Positions 27,200 through 36,647 of a DNA stretch of 45,517 bases are shown here, piece by piece. Positions within the stretch are counted from its first letter, which is position 1, and each line of letters begins with the position of its first letter. The DNA comes from Gemmatimonadota bacterium (lineage in GTDB: Bacteria; Gemmatimonadota; Gemmatimonadetes; Gemmatimonadales; Gemmatimonadaceae): NCBI GenBank assembly GCA_021324775.1, contig JAJPIM010000021.1, positions 1 to 45,517 on the forward strand, written 5' to 3'. The notes beneath the pieces were generated by a model. That model did no database searches. It was not told where the DNA came from and saw only the letters and a program-made list of their open reading frames with translations. The position numbers were made by a program, and so were the translations under genes.

Positions 27200-27984
27200 T
27201 GGCCGGGACCGTCCGGGCCTCGACCGTCTTCATCGCGCTGCTCCGGCGGGATGTCCGTGTCGCCCAGCGAGAGCTGCCCTATTTCCTCCTGCGCACGGTG
27301 ATGCAACCGATCATGTTCATCGTCGTCTTCGGGTACCTGCTGCCGAAGATGGGCTTTGTGCAGGGTTCGTATTCGGCCGCGCTCGTGCCCGGGATACTCG
27401 CGCTGAGTCTTGCGCTGGCCGCCGTTCAGTCGGTCACGCTGCCGATGGTTCAGGATTTCGGATGGTCCCGGGAGATCGAGGACCGTCTGCTGGCGCCGAT
27501 CCCGATTCCCCTGATCGCCGCCGAGAAGATCGTGATGGGCGTGCTCCAGGGGGTGATCGCGGCCGTCGTGGTGCTGCCGGTCGCTCGTGCGATCATGGGA
27601 CCGATCCCCGGGCTGACGCTGGCGCACGCGGGCGCCCTTGTGCTGGTGACGGTGGTGGGCGCCAGTACATTTTCGGCGCTCGGCCTCCTGATCGGATCGG
27701 TCATCCGCCCCGAGCAGATCGGACTCATGTTCAGTATCATCATCGCCCCGATGATTTTCTTCGGGTGCGCCTATTATCCGTGGCGTGGTCTCGATGTGGT
27801 GCCGGCGGTACAGTATGCGGTGCTGATCAACCCGCTAGTGTACGTGGCGGAGGGGATGCGCGGCGCACTGACACCCGCGCTGCCGCACATGAGTCTCGCG
27901 GTGGTGACGGGAGCACAACTGGTGATCATGACGGTGTTCTGTACGCTCGGCTTGCGGAGCTTCATGCGCCGCGCAGTGGGGTGA
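27199..27984 (+). CDS. ABC-2 type transporter permease
   Basis: A 261-residue membrane protein with about six transmembrane helices (near 25-45, 58-80, 107-130, 140-165, 170-195 and 228-255) and the ABC-2 pattern PMIFFGCAYYPW before the last helices. The GTG start shares a base with the stop of the ATPase gene, and its own stop overlaps the GTG of speA, so the three genes form one coupled unit. With the ATPase it would export a small molecule or lipid across the inner membrane; the cargo is unknown. Confidence 0.9.
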   Translation: MAGTVRASTVFIALLRRDVRVAQRELPYFLLRTVMQPIMFIVVFGYLLPKMGFVQGSYSAALVPGILALSLALAAVQSVTLPMVQDFGWSREIEDRLLAPIPIPLIAAEKIVMGVLQGVIAAVVVLPVARAIMGPIPGLTLAHAGALVLVTVVGASTFSALGLLIGSVIRPEQIGLMFSIIIAPMIFFGCAYYPWRGLDVVPAVQYAVLINPLVYVAEGMRGALTPALPHMSLAVVTGAQLVIMTVFCTLGLRSFMRRAVG

Positions 27985-30071
27985 GAGACGTGACGACAGC
28001 CAGCGGACCAGCGAGCGACACGCAGGCCGGCGAGGAGCGGGCGGCAGATCCGGCCGGTGCACGGGCCGCGGAAGCCGGTGATGCCCGGCGATCCCGCCGG
28101 GGTGGTGGAGGGGGCGGCAGCCGGGCGCGGGAGCGTGCGGCCGAAACCGCGCGCGCGCCGTGGACGTGCGACGATGCCCGCGGTGTATACAACATCGACG
28201 GGTGGGGCGCCGGCTTCTTCGACATCAACGATCAGGGACACGTCGTCGTGCGTCCGGATGCCGACCATCCCGAGCGCCAGGTGGATCTATTCGACGTGGC
28301 GCGCGATCTGGAGGAACAGGGCGTCGCGCTTCCGGTGCTGCTGCGCTTTTCGGACATCCTCCGGGCGCGGCTGACCGCGATCAGCACCCGGTTCGCGGAG
28401 GCGATCCAGGAGTTCGGGTACACGGGCGGCTACACGACCGTATACCCGATCAAAGTCAACCAGCAGCGCCACGTGGTCGAGGAGATCGTGCGGTCGGGGC
28501 AATCCCACGGTGTCGGTCTCGAATGCGGTTCCAAGCCCGAGCTGCAGGCGGTGCTGGCGCTCTCGGACTCGACGGACCACATGATCGTGTGCAACGGCTA
28601 CAAGGACGAGGAGTTCATGCGGCTGGCGCTCATGGGCCAGCGGCTGGGCCACAAGGTCTTCATCGTCATCGAGCAACTGAGCGAGATCGATGTGCTGCTG
28701 CAGGCCGCGGACGATCTCGGCATCGTGCCGATGGCCGGGGTCCGCATCAAGCTGCGGTCCGCCGGCTACGGGCGATGGGCGCAAAGCGGTGGCGAACGTT
28801 CGAAGTTCGGACTCACCGCCGCGCAGCTCGTGGAAGCGATCGAGTATCTGCGGAGCCGCGGGCGGCTCGACATCCTCAAGCTGATCCACTTCCATCTCGG
28901 GAGCCAGATCACCGACATCCGCTACATCAAGTCGGGTCTTCAGGAGATCGGCCGGTTCTACGCGGAACTGCGCGGGATGGGTGTCGACATCACGCACGTG
29001 GACGTGGGGGGCGGTCTGGGTGTGGATTACGACGGCACATCGTCGACGTCCGAGGCGAGCGTGAACTACACCCTGCAGGAGTACGCGAACGACGTGATCT
29101 ACGTGCTCGGCGAGTCGTGCCGCGAGGGCGAGCTGCCCATGCCGCACGTGATCAGCGAATCGGGGCGCGCGCTGACCGCGCACCACGCGCTGCTGCTGCT
29201 CAAGGTCATCGATGTGGAGTCCCAGGCCGAGCCGGCGATGCCGGCGCTCGGGCCAGAGGATCATCCTCTCCTGCACGACATGGTGGCCGACTGCCGCGAG
29301 TTGAGCTCACCGGCGGTACGCGCACGCCGCGTCGTGGAGGCGTACCACGATGCGACCTTCTACAAGGAGCACGCGCAGGAGCTGTTCAGCAGCGGTGTCC
29401 TCACGCTGAGCGGCCGGGCAGCCGCGGAGCAACTCTACTACTCGATCCTCAACGCGGTCGCGCGGGTGACGGATCGCGATCCGGAGCGGTACGAGGAGAT
29501 CCGCGCCGACGTCGAGGCGACGCTCGTCGACCGGTACTTCTGCAACTTCTCCCTCTTTCAATCCCTCCCGGACAGTTGGGCGATCAATCACCTGTTCCCG
29601 ATCATGCCGATCCACCGGCTCGGTGAGGAACCGACGCGCCGGGGCACCCTGCAGGACATCACCTGCGATTCAGATGGCAAGATCGACCAATTCGCGGGCC
29701 GCGGTCGCGGTCCGGCGTCGAGTCTCCGCCTCCACCCGTACCACCATGGTGAGGACTACATCCTCGGCATCTTCCTGACGGGTGCGTACCAGGAGATTCT
29801 GGGCGACCTGCACAATCTCTTCGGAGACACGAACGCCGTGCATATGCGGCTCACCGCCGACGGCTACGACGTGACGGACATCATGCACGGCGATACCGTC
29901 ACGCAGGTGCTCCAGTACGTGCACTTCGAGCCGAGCGCGCTCCTCACGGCGTTCCGGCGAAAAGTCGCGGCGGCCGCGGCGCTGACCCGGCAAGAGGGGA
30001 ACATGTTCATCGCCGAGTACGTCGCGGGTCTCGAGGGCTACACCTACCTGGAGGGCGAAGCCGCCCAGTAA
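27981..30071 (+). CDS. speA: Biosynthetic arginine decarboxylase
   Basis: A 696-residue PLP fold-type III decarboxylase that converts arginine to agmatine for polyamine synthesis. Lys158 in TTVYPIKVNQ binds PLP, and HVDVGGGLGVDYDG is the phosphate-binding glycine loop. The SpeA-specific middle and C-terminal parts are present (SLFQSLPDSWAINHLFPIMPIHRL). The first 55 residues are an Arg/Gly/Ala-rich low-complexity extension that is absent from the core family, so the true start could be later. The GTG at 27981 overlaps the ABC permease stop; another GTG follows at 27990. Confidence 0.93.
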   Translation: MRDVTTASGPASDTQAGEERAADPAGARAAEAGDARRSRRGGGGGGSRARERAAETARAPWTCDDARGVYNIDGWGAGFFDINDQGHVVVRPDADHPERQVDLFDVARDLEEQGVALPVLLRFSDILRARLTAISTRFAEAIQEFGYTGGYTTVYPIKVNQQRHVVEEIVRSGQSHGVGLECGSKPELQAVLALSDSTDHMIVCNGYKDEEFMRLALMGQRLGHKVFIVIEQLSEIDVLLQAADDLGIVPMAGVRIKLRSAGYGRWAQSGGERSKFGLTAAQLVEAIEYLRSRGRLDILKLIHFHLGSQITDIRYIKSGLQEIGRFYAELRGMGVDITHVDVGGGLGVDYDGTSSTSEASVNYTLQEYANDVIYVLGESCREGELPMPHVISESGRALTAHHALLLLKVIDVESQAEPAMPALGPEDHPLLHDMVADCRELSSPAVRARRVVEAYHDATFYKEHAQELFSSGVLTLSGRAAAEQLYYSILNAVARVTDRDPERYEEIRADVEATLVDRYFCNFSLFQSLPDSWAINHLFPIMPIHRLGEEPTRRGTLQDITCDSDGKIDQFAGRGRGPASSLRLHPYHHGEDYILGIFLTGAYQEILGDLHNLFGDTNAVHMRLTADGYDVTDIMHGDTVTQVLQYVHFEPSALLTAFRRKVAAAAALTRQEGNMFIAEYVAGLEGYTYLEGEAAQ

Positions 30072-30084
30072 CGGGCGGCCGCCC
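30061..30084. terminator. GC-rich hairpins between convergent speA and sod
   Basis: CCGCCC (30061-30066) can pair with GGGCGG (30073-30078), and GGGCGGCCGCCC (30073-30084) is a perfect palindrome. They lie across the speA stop and the 22-bp gap to the sod stop. There is no T-tract, so Rho-independent termination is only possible, not shown. Confidence 0.35.
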
Positions 30085-30093
30085 AGGGGCGCG

Positions 30094-30741
30094 TTATCCC
30101 TTCGCCTTGTCGAAACGTTTGGAGACTTCCGCCCAATTCACGACGTTCCAGAACGCGGCGATGTATTCCGGGCGCCGGTTCTGGTACTTGAGGTAGTAGG
30201 CGTGCTCCCAGACGTCGAGGCCGAGCAGCACGTGTGAAGGGCGCGTGCCCTCCATCACCGGGTTGTCCTGATTCGGCGTGGACGTAATCGCCAGCTTCCC
30301 GTCCTTGTGCAGCAACCACGCCCAGCCTGAGCCGAATCGGCCCGTCGCGGCGGCGGTGAATTGCTCCTTGAACTTGGCATAGTCGCCGAACGACTTCTTC
30401 ACGGCATCGCCGAGTGCGCCCGAGGGCTCGCCGCCCTTCTTGGCGGGGTCGAGCCAGAGCCAGAAGAGAGAATGGTTCCAGTGGCCGCCGGCGTTGTTGC
30501 GGACGGCGGTCCGGACTGCTTCGGGCACAGTCGCCACCCCGGCGACGAGGTCGTCGAGGGATTTCTTGGCGAGTTCGGGCGCCCTCTCGATCGCCGCGTT
30601 GAGGTTGTTGACGTAGGTCCCGTGATGCTTGTCGTGATGGATCTGCATCGTCTGGGCGTCGATGTGCGGCTCCAGCGCGTTGAACGCGTACGGGAGCGGC
30701 GGGAGCGTGAAGGTCGGGGGAGCGGCAGCGGTGGTCGTCAT
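30094..30741 (-). CDS. Superoxide dismutase, Mn/Fe type
   Basis: A 215-residue SOD. Metal ligands are visible: His35 in IHHDKHH, His90 in [10 protein letters not shown], Asp176 and His180 in DVWEHAYY. Gly86 in GGHWNH and Gln158 in TPNQDN are the residues usually found in the Mn type, but metal use cannot be fixed from sequence. No signal peptide is seen, so it is cytoplasmic. It destroys superoxide. It lies 23 bp after the DedA gene on the same strand and is probably co-transcribed with it. Confidence 0.95.
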   Translation of the reverse strand: MTTTAAAPPTFTLPPLPYAFNALEPHIDAQTMQIHHDKHHGTYVNNLNAAIERAPELAKKSLDDLVAGVATVPEAVRTAVRNNAGGHWNHSLFWLWLDPAKKGGEPSGALGDAVKKSFGDYAKFKEQFTAAATGRFGSGWAWLLHKDGKLAITSTPNQDNPVMEGTRPSHVLLGLDVWEHAYYLKYQNRRPEYIAAFWNVVNWAEVSKRFDKAKG

Positions 30742-30764
30742 GGCTGAGAGTGGTTCGGGTGGGG

Positions 30765-31427
30765 TTACGGCGATGCGGGAGGGAGATCAGCGATGGCGGC
30801 GAGGACGCGACGCTCGCGCCACCAGCCGATGATGCCGGGAAGAATCGATACAAAGATCACGCCAGCGATCACCATCTCGATGTGCTTGGCGACCCCGGGG
30901 ACGTAGTGGCCGAGGTAGTAGCCGAGGAACACCATACTCCAGATCCAGGCGGTGCCCCCGGCGACGCTGAACGTCAGGAACGTGCGATAGTCCATCCGGG
31001 CGACTCCCGCAACGAGCGGCGCGAACGTCCGGATGATGGGCATGAAGCGCGCGAGGACGATCGTCTTGGCGCCATAGCGCTCGTAGAACGCGTGGGCGCG
31101 CTCGACGTGGCGGCGCCGGAAAAAGAGCGACTCATCGCGCCGGAAGACGCGGGGCCCGCTGATCCGGCCGATCCAATAATTGGTATTGTCGCCGGCCACA
31201 GCCGCCACGTTGAGAAGCATCGCGAGGCCGTAGACGTTGAGCGGCAGGCCCTGGGACGCGAGAAGGCCGGCCGTCACGAGCACCGAGTCGCCGGGCAGGA
31301 AGAAGCCGAAGAAGAGGCCGGTTTCGACGAAGATGATGAGTGCCAGGCCGCCATACCCTGCCCACTGGACGAGACCGGCGAGGTCGTGCGATTGCAGCAG
31401 ATGCAGCAGGTGCTGGATGACTCCCAT
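30765..31427 (-). CDS. DedA family (SNARE-associated/VTT domain) membrane protein
   Basis: About 220 residues. DedA marks are [16 protein letters not shown] near residue 36, and [24 protein letters not shown] near 130, which has the Arg and Pro-Gly residues typical of the family, with hydrophobic segments between and after. DedA proteins are inner-membrane lipid or undecaprenyl-phosphate translocases in characterised cases. The start at 31427 ([11 protein letters not shown]) is chosen because earlier residues look non-coding; the ribosome-binding site is weak. Confidence 0.9.
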   Translation of the reverse strand: MGVIQHLLHLLQSHDLAGLVQWAGYGGLALIIFVETGLFFGFFLPGDSVLVTAGLLASQGLPLNVYGLAMLLNVAAVAGDNTNYWIGRISGPRVFRRDESLFFRRRHVERAHAFYERYGAKTIVLARFMPIIRTFAPLVAGVARMDYRTFLTFSVAGGTAWIWSMVFLGYYLGHYVPGVAKHIEMVIAGVIFVSILPGIIGWWRERRVLAAIADLPPASP

Positions 31428-31697
31428 TCCCGGGGAAGCTAGCAGGGCTACGGGACGTAGGGTTAGGGCTGGAGGCTCTGGCGCGGCCGGGTATGACACA
31501 CGGGCCGTCGTACTCCATCGACGGCAGGCCTTTTCTTCGGGCTTGGATTGGCGCCGTTGCCCGAAAAGGGTGACCTATGGTTCTCGAACGGCGCCTGCAG
31601 CCCTCGACGACAGGCGGTGGGTGGCATCGACGTGCTGCTGCGCTTCAATGCGGGCCCGCGATTGGTTACTCATCCGCGGTCTCGTTTCCGGAGAATC

Positions 31698-32450
31698 GTG
31701 GCGGTTCTCGATCGTGTCATTGTCGTGCTGCTCGAACCCCAAAACCCGGTCAACATCGCCGGGACCGTCCGGGCGATGCGAAACATGGGACTCTCATCGC
31801 TCCGGCTGGTTCGCGCGGCGGCGTACGCGCCGGAGCAGATCGAGACGATCGCGCACGATACGACGGACCTCGTCGCCGCGATCCGGCATTTCGACGATCT
31901 GGACGCGGCCCTCGCGGACTGCACCGATGTGATCGCGTTCACGGCGCGGCGCCGGGCGGCCAAGCGCACGGTCCTGACGCCCCGGGAATCGGCGGCGCGG
32001 CTGCTCTCGGGGGACGAGCGGGCGCCAGTGGCGATCCTGTTCGGCCGGGAGGACGCCGGGCTCCCGAACGAGGCGCTCGATCGGGCGCTCGGGCTGTGCA
32101 CGATCCCGACGACGACTCACGGGTCGCTCAACCTGGCTCAGGCAGTGATGGTCGCGGCGTACGAGCTGCACCTCGCGGCTGGCGACGCGACACGCCCAGT
32201 GGCGCCGCCCAAGCACGACGCGCCTCCGGCGACGGCGATGCAATTCGGACAACTCTTCGAGGATGTGGAGCGGGCGCTGGCGGCGATCGATTTCTTCAAG
32301 ACCCGATATCCCGAGCACGTGATGCGGACGGCGAAATCGCTGGCCTATCGTGCCGCGCCGACCGCGCGCGAGATCGAACTCGTTCGCGCCATGGCGATCG
32401 AGGTCTTGCGAACGCTGGAGCGTGCGCGCATCATTTCGCGCAACAGATGA
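31698..32450 (+). CDS. TrmH/SpoU-family RNA methyltransferase, TrmJ-like
   Basis: About 250 residues. The three SPOUT motifs are present: EPQNPVNIAGTVRAMRN near residue 12, FGREDAGLPNE near 117, and SLNLAQAVMVAAYE near 140, so it forms a knotted SAM-binding fold. A C-terminal helical part follows, as in TrmJ, which 2'-O-methylates tRNA position 32. The GTG start is chosen because GGAG lies 4 nt upstream and conserved sequence begins directly after it; upstream codons are not conserved-looking. The exact RNA target is not proven. Confidence 0.88.
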   Translation: MAVLDRVIVVLLEPQNPVNIAGTVRAMRNMGLSSLRLVRAAAYAPEQIETIAHDTTDLVAAIRHFDDLDAALADCTDVIAFTARRRAAKRTVLTPRESAARLLSGDERAPVAILFGREDAGLPNEALDRALGLCTIPTTTHGSLNLAQAVMVAAYELHLAAGDATRPVAPPKHDAPPATAMQFGQLFEDVERALAAIDFFKTRYPEHVMRTAKSLAYRAAPTAREIELVRAMAIEVLRTLERARIISRNR

Positions 32451-32452
32451 CC

Positions 32453-32470
32453 TTGTGAAAAAGTTCACAA
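32453..32470. promoter_or_regulatory. Perfect dyad upstream of actA matching the Rex operator pattern
   Basis: TTGTGAA (32453-32459), AAAG, TTCACAA (32464-32470) is an exact inverted repeat with a 4-nt spacer. One CC/GG step on each side extends the arms to 9 bp (32451-32472). This is the published Rex operator form TTGTGAA-N4-TTCACAA. It also fits the CRP pattern TGTGA-N6-TCACA. It starts 3 bp after the trmJ-like stop and lies about 40 bp before actA, well placed to control the alternative complex III operon. Confidence 0.75.
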
Positions 32471-32512
32471 GGCGATTGGTTCACCCGTGAGCCTACACGA
32501 CGGATCGATTTG

Positions 32513-33301
32513 ATGCCGGGACGGAGGACGTGGGCGGCGATACCGATGTTTATCGCCGTAGCTGGTGTGGTCGCCGCGCTGGCGGCATACCAGGGCGCTT
32601 CGTCCCAGCAAGTCGCGAAAGTGGCGCCGGACACGGTGATCACGCACGACCCCGGCCCCGGTCCCTGGGGATATCACGGCGCGTCGTCGGAGCAGGGCTC
32701 CAGTCCAGTGCAGCCGATCAAGTTCCCCCACCCGAAGCACGTCAAGGGTCTGGGGATGAACTGCGTCTATTGCCACTATACGGCGAACAAGTCGATGGAT
32801 CCGGGGCTGCCGGCGATGAGCACCTGCATGGGATGCCATCTGTCGACGTATTCCCTCGCCAAGAAGCCCGAGATCGTCAAGCTGACCGCGTACTGGAACA
32901 AGCAGCAGCCGATTCCCTGGGTACGCATTCATAAGCTGCCGGAGTACGTCCATTTCCCGCACATGCGGCACGTGAACGCCGGCGTGACCTGCCAGACGTG
33001 CCACGGGCAGATCCAGGAGATGTACCAGGTCTATCAGTACGCGTCGCTCAACATGGGCTGGTGTCTCAACTGCCATGTGAACGGATACAGCCCGGCCGAG
33101 GGGGACGCAGCCGCTGGGTCGGCGCGCGACTATGGGCCAAAGGGCGCGAGTTCGCAGCCGAATACGGGTACGATACCCGTTGCCGCGAAGGACGCTGGCG
33201 CACCGCCTGCGCTGGGCGCGGCCGTCCGGTTCAACATTGGACCGCCACTGAGCGACGCACGCCACCGGGCGCGCTACGATTGCAGCACATGCCACTACTA
33301 G
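32513..33301 (+). CDS. actA: Alternative complex III subunit ActA, pentaheme cytochrome c
   Basis: A 262-residue protein with an N-terminal membrane anchor (about 8-26) and five CxxCH haem-binding sites at 84-88, 105-109, 160-164, 184-188 and 257-261. Extra His residues (for example in FPHPKH and FPHMRH) can be the distal ligands. It matches ActA, which passes electrons from the complex's iron-sulfur chain to periplasmic acceptors. It is the first of six act genes in canonical order. An in-frame TTG immediately precedes the ATG at 32513. No strong ribosome-binding site is visible. Confidence 0.95.
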   Translation: MPGRRTWAAIPMFIAVAGVVAALAAYQGASSQQVAKVAPDTVITHDPGPGPWGYHGASSEQGSSPVQPIKFPHPKHVKGLGMNCVYCHYTANKSMDPGLPAMSTCMGCHLSTYSLAKKPEIVKLTAYWNKQQPIPWVRIHKLPEYVHFPHMRHVNAGVTCQTCHGQIQEMYQVYQYASLNMGWCLNCHVNGYSPAEGDAAAGSARDYGPKGASSQPNTGTIPVAAKDAGAPPALGAAVRFNIGPPLSDARHRARYDCSTCHY

Positions 33302-33370
33302 CCGCTCGGGGAGTCGCCCGGGCGTACGCCTGCGGCGCGAGCGCCGCGCGACCGGGCGTGCGCCACCGGG

Positions 33371-33426
33371 GCATATGCCAGCAGGCATGCGCCAGTAGGC
33401 ACGCGCCAGTAGGCACGCGCCAGTGA
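33371..33426 (+). repeat. 14-bp tandem repeat between actA and actB
   Basis: Four head-to-tail 14-bp units occupy 33371-33384 (degenerate), 33385-33398, 33399-33412 and 33413-33426, with consensus GCACGCGCCAGTAG. A related but out-of-phase copy lies at 33356-33369. They fill most of the gap between the two act genes. Confidence 0.85.
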
Positions 33427-33456
33427 TGTCCGTATCCCCCAATCCAGGCAGAGACC

Positions 33457-36400
33457 GTGAGCGCCACCGCTGAGCCGGACGCCGCACCGGCGGCGAGTGG
33501 CGTCAAGCGCCGCGATTTCCTCAAGATCCTGGGGGCGGGAAGCGCCGTCACGGCGAGCGTGGGGTGCAGCACCAAGGGTGTCGGGCACCTCATCCCGTAC
33601 CTCGTGTCGCCGGACCAGACGGTGCCGGGCGTTTCGAACTATTACGCGAGCACGTGCCGGGAGTGTGCCGCCTCGTGCGGGCTGCTCGTGGAGACGCGCG
33701 ACGGGCGGGTCATCAAGCTCGAGGGAAATCCTGCCCACCCGCTGAATCGGGGGGCGCTGTGCGCGCGGGGGCAGGCGGCGCCGCAGGGGTTGTACAACCC
33801 GGACCGGTACCGCGAGCCAATGGTGCGGAAGGACGGGAAGCTCGTGCCCACGACGTGGGACGATGCGCTCCACCTGCTCGCGCAGAAGCTCGGCGAGGTC
33901 CGCAGCCGTAACCAGGCCGGGAACGCCGCGTTCGTGAACCTGCACGAGTCGGGCACCTTCCCCGGATTTCTCGACGAGTGGCTCGCCGCGTACGGGATGC
34001 CCGCGCATCTGTCGTACGATCCCGACCTGCCATCCGCCGTCCTCGCCGCGAACCGCGAGAGCTACGGGGTCAGTTGGCCGGGTCTCGACTTCTCGGCCGC
34101 TCGCGTCATCGTTTCGTTCGGCGCGGACTTCCTCGACGGCTGGGGCGCGAGCGTGCCGCAGCAGCTCGGCTGGGCGGACGCGAGAGCGAAGCTCGCCGAT
34201 GCGCCACGGATGATCTACATCGGCGCCCGGCGCTCGCTGACTGGTCTCAACGCCGACGAGTGGATTCCCGCCAGGCCCGGTTCCGACGTCGTCATTGCCA
34301 ACGCGTTGTTGGGTACTCTCGGACATGCAACCGGCGTCACGATGGCCCAGGCTGCGACCGCGAGCGGCGTGGATGCGGCGGTGCTGGAGCGGCTGGCGTC
34401 GGCGCTCGCGCAATCGAAGCCCAGTCTCGTGCTCGCGGGCGGGAGTGGCGTCGATGCACTGGATCTCGCGCACGCGGTGAATGCGATCAACCAGGTGGCG
34501 GGCAACGTCGGCCAGACCGTCAAGCCGGCGGAAGCGATCACCGCGTTCGAGCACGCCGCGACGTATGCGGATGTGCGCGACCTGGCGGACCGGATGCGAA
34601 AGGGTGCGGTGCCACTGCTCATGGTGCGTGGGGCGAATCCGGCGTTTTCCACGCCGCCCGCGCTCGGCTTCGCAGCCGCGATGGAGAAGGTGCCCTTCAA
34701 GGTCAGCTTCTCGAGCTATCCGGACGAGACGGCGGAGCTCTGCGATCTCGTGCTACCCGACCATCACGCGCTCGAGAGCTGGGGCGAGGCCGCCCCAGTC
34801 GCGGGGACGATCTCGCTGCAGCAGCCGGGGATGGATCCGGTGTTCGCGAGCCGCCAGACGGCGGACGTGCTGGTGTCGCTGGCGAAGGGCGACCCGGCGC
34901 TCGCCGCGAAGTATCCGTGGCCTGATTACCGGACGTGGTTGATCAGCCGGTTCCCGGGTGCGGCGACCGGGTTCACCAACGCGCTCACCACGGGCGTCGC
35001 GGAGAGCGGAGAGCCGGCGGCTCCGGCGAAGCCTGCGCCAGCCAAAGCGGCCGCCACCGAGAGGCAGCCCGCGAAGGCCGCGCCATTCAAGGCTGCGCCG
35101 CCGGTGCCCGGCGCGGGACTCGATCAGAGTCACGGCGACTTCTACCTGGTGATCTATCCGTCGCCGGCGCTCGGTGACGGCCGGGGGGCGAACAAACCCT
35201 GGCTCCAGGAGCTGCCGGACCCTGTCACCAAGATCGTCTGGCAAACCGTCATCGAGATTCATCCCGAGACGGCGCGGAAGCTCGGCGTGGAGGCCGGGGA
35301 TCACCTGAAAGTCGAGACTGACACCGGCTTGATCGAGGCGCCGGCGTTCGTGTACCTGGGGATCCGTGCGGACGCCGTGGCGATATCACTGGGCCGCGGC
35401 CACACGGCGTACGGGCGATATGCGCGCAATCAGGGACTGAGCCCGCTGGGTCTCATCCCGACGGCTGAAGACCACGCGGGGGCGTTGGCGCTGACCTGCT
35501 CCAAGGCCCGGGTGAGCAAGGCGGCGGACCATACGCTGCTCGTTTCCACCGAAGGATCGGCGCGGCAGCATGGCCGCGGGATCGCACGGGCGATCACCGT
35601 GACCGAGCTGGCGTCCGCTCCGCCGCCGGAGACGAATCCCGTGGCGGGGGCCGCCGCGCCCGCGGGCGGTGGCACCGCGGAGCCGGCGGAAGAGGAGATG
35701 CCGGGCGACGCGTCTCACGCGTTCCTGCCGGGCCTCCGGTCTCCGGTCGCCAACGACGCGCAGGGCAATTATGGCGACCCCGATTCCAAGTCGCTCGGCA
35801 TGTACGCCGCCGACCACTGGAGTGGCATGGCGAAGCGGCGGTGGGCCATGACCGTCGATCTGGCTCGGTGTACCGGGTGCTCGGCGTGCGTGACGGCGTG
35901 TTACGCCGAGAACAATATCCCGACCGTGGGTGCGCCCTGGCAGGGGGCGCAGGTGCTGCCCGACCATACGGGCTTCGGCGCCAACATCCTGCGCGGCCGC
36001 GAGATGGCGTGGATCCGCCTGGAGCGGTATTTCGAGGGTGCGAACCACGAAGACGGGCGCTTCGATCCGGATTTCGAGACGCGGTTCATTCCGATGCTGT
36101 GCCAGCAGTGCGGGAACGCACCGTGCGAGCCCGTGTGTCCGGTGTACGCCACCTACCATTCGCCCGACGGACTGAACGTGCAGGTCTACAACCGCTGCGT
36201 CGGGACGCGGTACTGCTCGAACAACTGCCCGTACAAAGTGCGGTACTTCAACTGGTTCGGGTACGGAGAGAGCGACCGGATCCAGTATGCGTTCCCGGAG
36301 CCGTTGAACTGGCAGCTCAACCCGGACGTGACCGTGCGGGGCAAGGGTGTCATGGAGAAGTGCACCTTCTGCCTGCAGCGGATTCGTGAGGCCGAGCATC

Positions 36401-36636
36401 GGGCGCGGCTCGAGCATCGCGAACTGGAGCCCGATGAGTTTACGGTCGCGTGTGCGCAGGCGTGTCCTTCGCGGGCGATCACATTTGGCGACGCGGCGGA
36501 TGAACGCTGGTCGATGACCAAGATGCTCGAGGATCGCCGGGCGTACCACGTGTTCGAAGAACTCAACACGTTTACCGCGGTGGTGTATCTGAAGCGAATC
36601 ACTCATCCGGCGCCGGCGGCGCCGGCGACGACATAG
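33457..36636 (+). CDS. actB: Alternative complex III subunit ActB, molybdopterin-type plus Fe-S fusion
   Basis: A 1059-residue protein. Residues 18-23 (RRDFLK) form a Tat signal, with a possible lipidated Cys37 in SVGC. The first two-thirds is a molybdopterin-oxidoreductase-like domain; in known ActB proteins this part lacks the cofactor. A Pro/Ala/Lys-rich linker lies near 515-550. The C-terminal third is a ferredoxin-like domain with Cys clusters near 804-815 (CTGCSACVTAC), 881-893 (CQQCGNAPC), 913-924, 968-971 (CTFC) and 1000-1005 (CAQAC), enough for four Fe-S clusters. It carries electrons from quinol to the haem subunits. The GTG start follows the 155-bp repeat-containing gap after actA. 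Confidence 0.95.
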   Translation: MSATAEPDAAPAASGVKRRDFLKILGAGSAVTASVGCSTKGVGHLIPYLVSPDQTVPGVSNYYASTCRECAASCGLLVETRDGRVIKLEGNPAHPLNRGALCARGQAAPQGLYNPDRYREPMVRKDGKLVPTTWDDALHLLAQKLGEVRSRNQAGNAAFVNLHESGTFPGFLDEWLAAYGMPAHLSYDPDLPSAVLAANRESYGVSWPGLDFSAARVIVSFGADFLDGWGASVPQQLGWADARAKLADAPRMIYIGARRSLTGLNADEWIPARPGSDVVIANALLGTLGHATGVTMAQAATASGVDAAVLERLASALAQSKPSLVLAGGSGVDALDLAHAVNAINQVAGNVGQTVKPAEAITAFEHAATYADVRDLADRMRKGAVPLLMVRGANPAFSTPPALGFAAAMEKVPFKVSFSSYPDETAELCDLVLPDHHALESWGEAAPVAGTISLQQPGMDPVFASRQTADVLVSLAKGDPALAAKYPWPDYRTWLISRFPGAATGFTNALTTGVAESGEPAAPAKPAPAKAAATERQPAKAAPFKAAPPVPGAGLDQSHGDFYLVIYPSPALGDGRGANKPWLQELPDPVTKIVWQTVIEIHPETARKLGVEAGDHLKVETDTGLIEAPAFVYLGIRADAVAISLGRGHTAYGRYARNQGLSPLGLIPTAEDHAGALALTCSKARVSKAADHTLLVSTEGSARQHGRGIARAITVTELASAPPPETNPVAGAAAPAGGGTAEPAEEEMPGDASHAFLPGLRSPVANDAQGNYGDPDSKSLGMYAADHWSGMAKRRWAMTVDLARCTGCSACVTACYAENNIPTVGAPWQGAQVLPDHTGFGANILRGREMAWIRLERYFEGANHEDGRFDPDFETRFIPMLCQQCGNAPCEPVCPVYATYHSPDGLNVQVYNRCVGTRYCSNNCPYKVRYFNWFGYGESDRIQYAFPEPLNWQLNPDVTVRGKGVMEKCTFCLQRIREAEHRARLEHRELEPDEFTVACAQACPSRAITFGDAADERWSMTKMLEDRRAYHVFEELNTFTAVVYLKRITHPAPAAPATT

Positions 36637-36647
36637 CGAGGCGGCGC

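Noticed and set aside
31529-31570. Imperfect dyad CCTTTTC..CGGGC / GCCCGAAAAGGG between the DedA and TrmJ-like genes
   Set aside because: The arms need a 2-3 nt insertion to pair and there is no T-tract; too weak to call a terminator or operator.
33371-33426. CRISPR-like short repeats
   Set aside because: The 14-bp units are directly adjacent with no spacers, and no cas genes are present; it is a simple tandem repeat.
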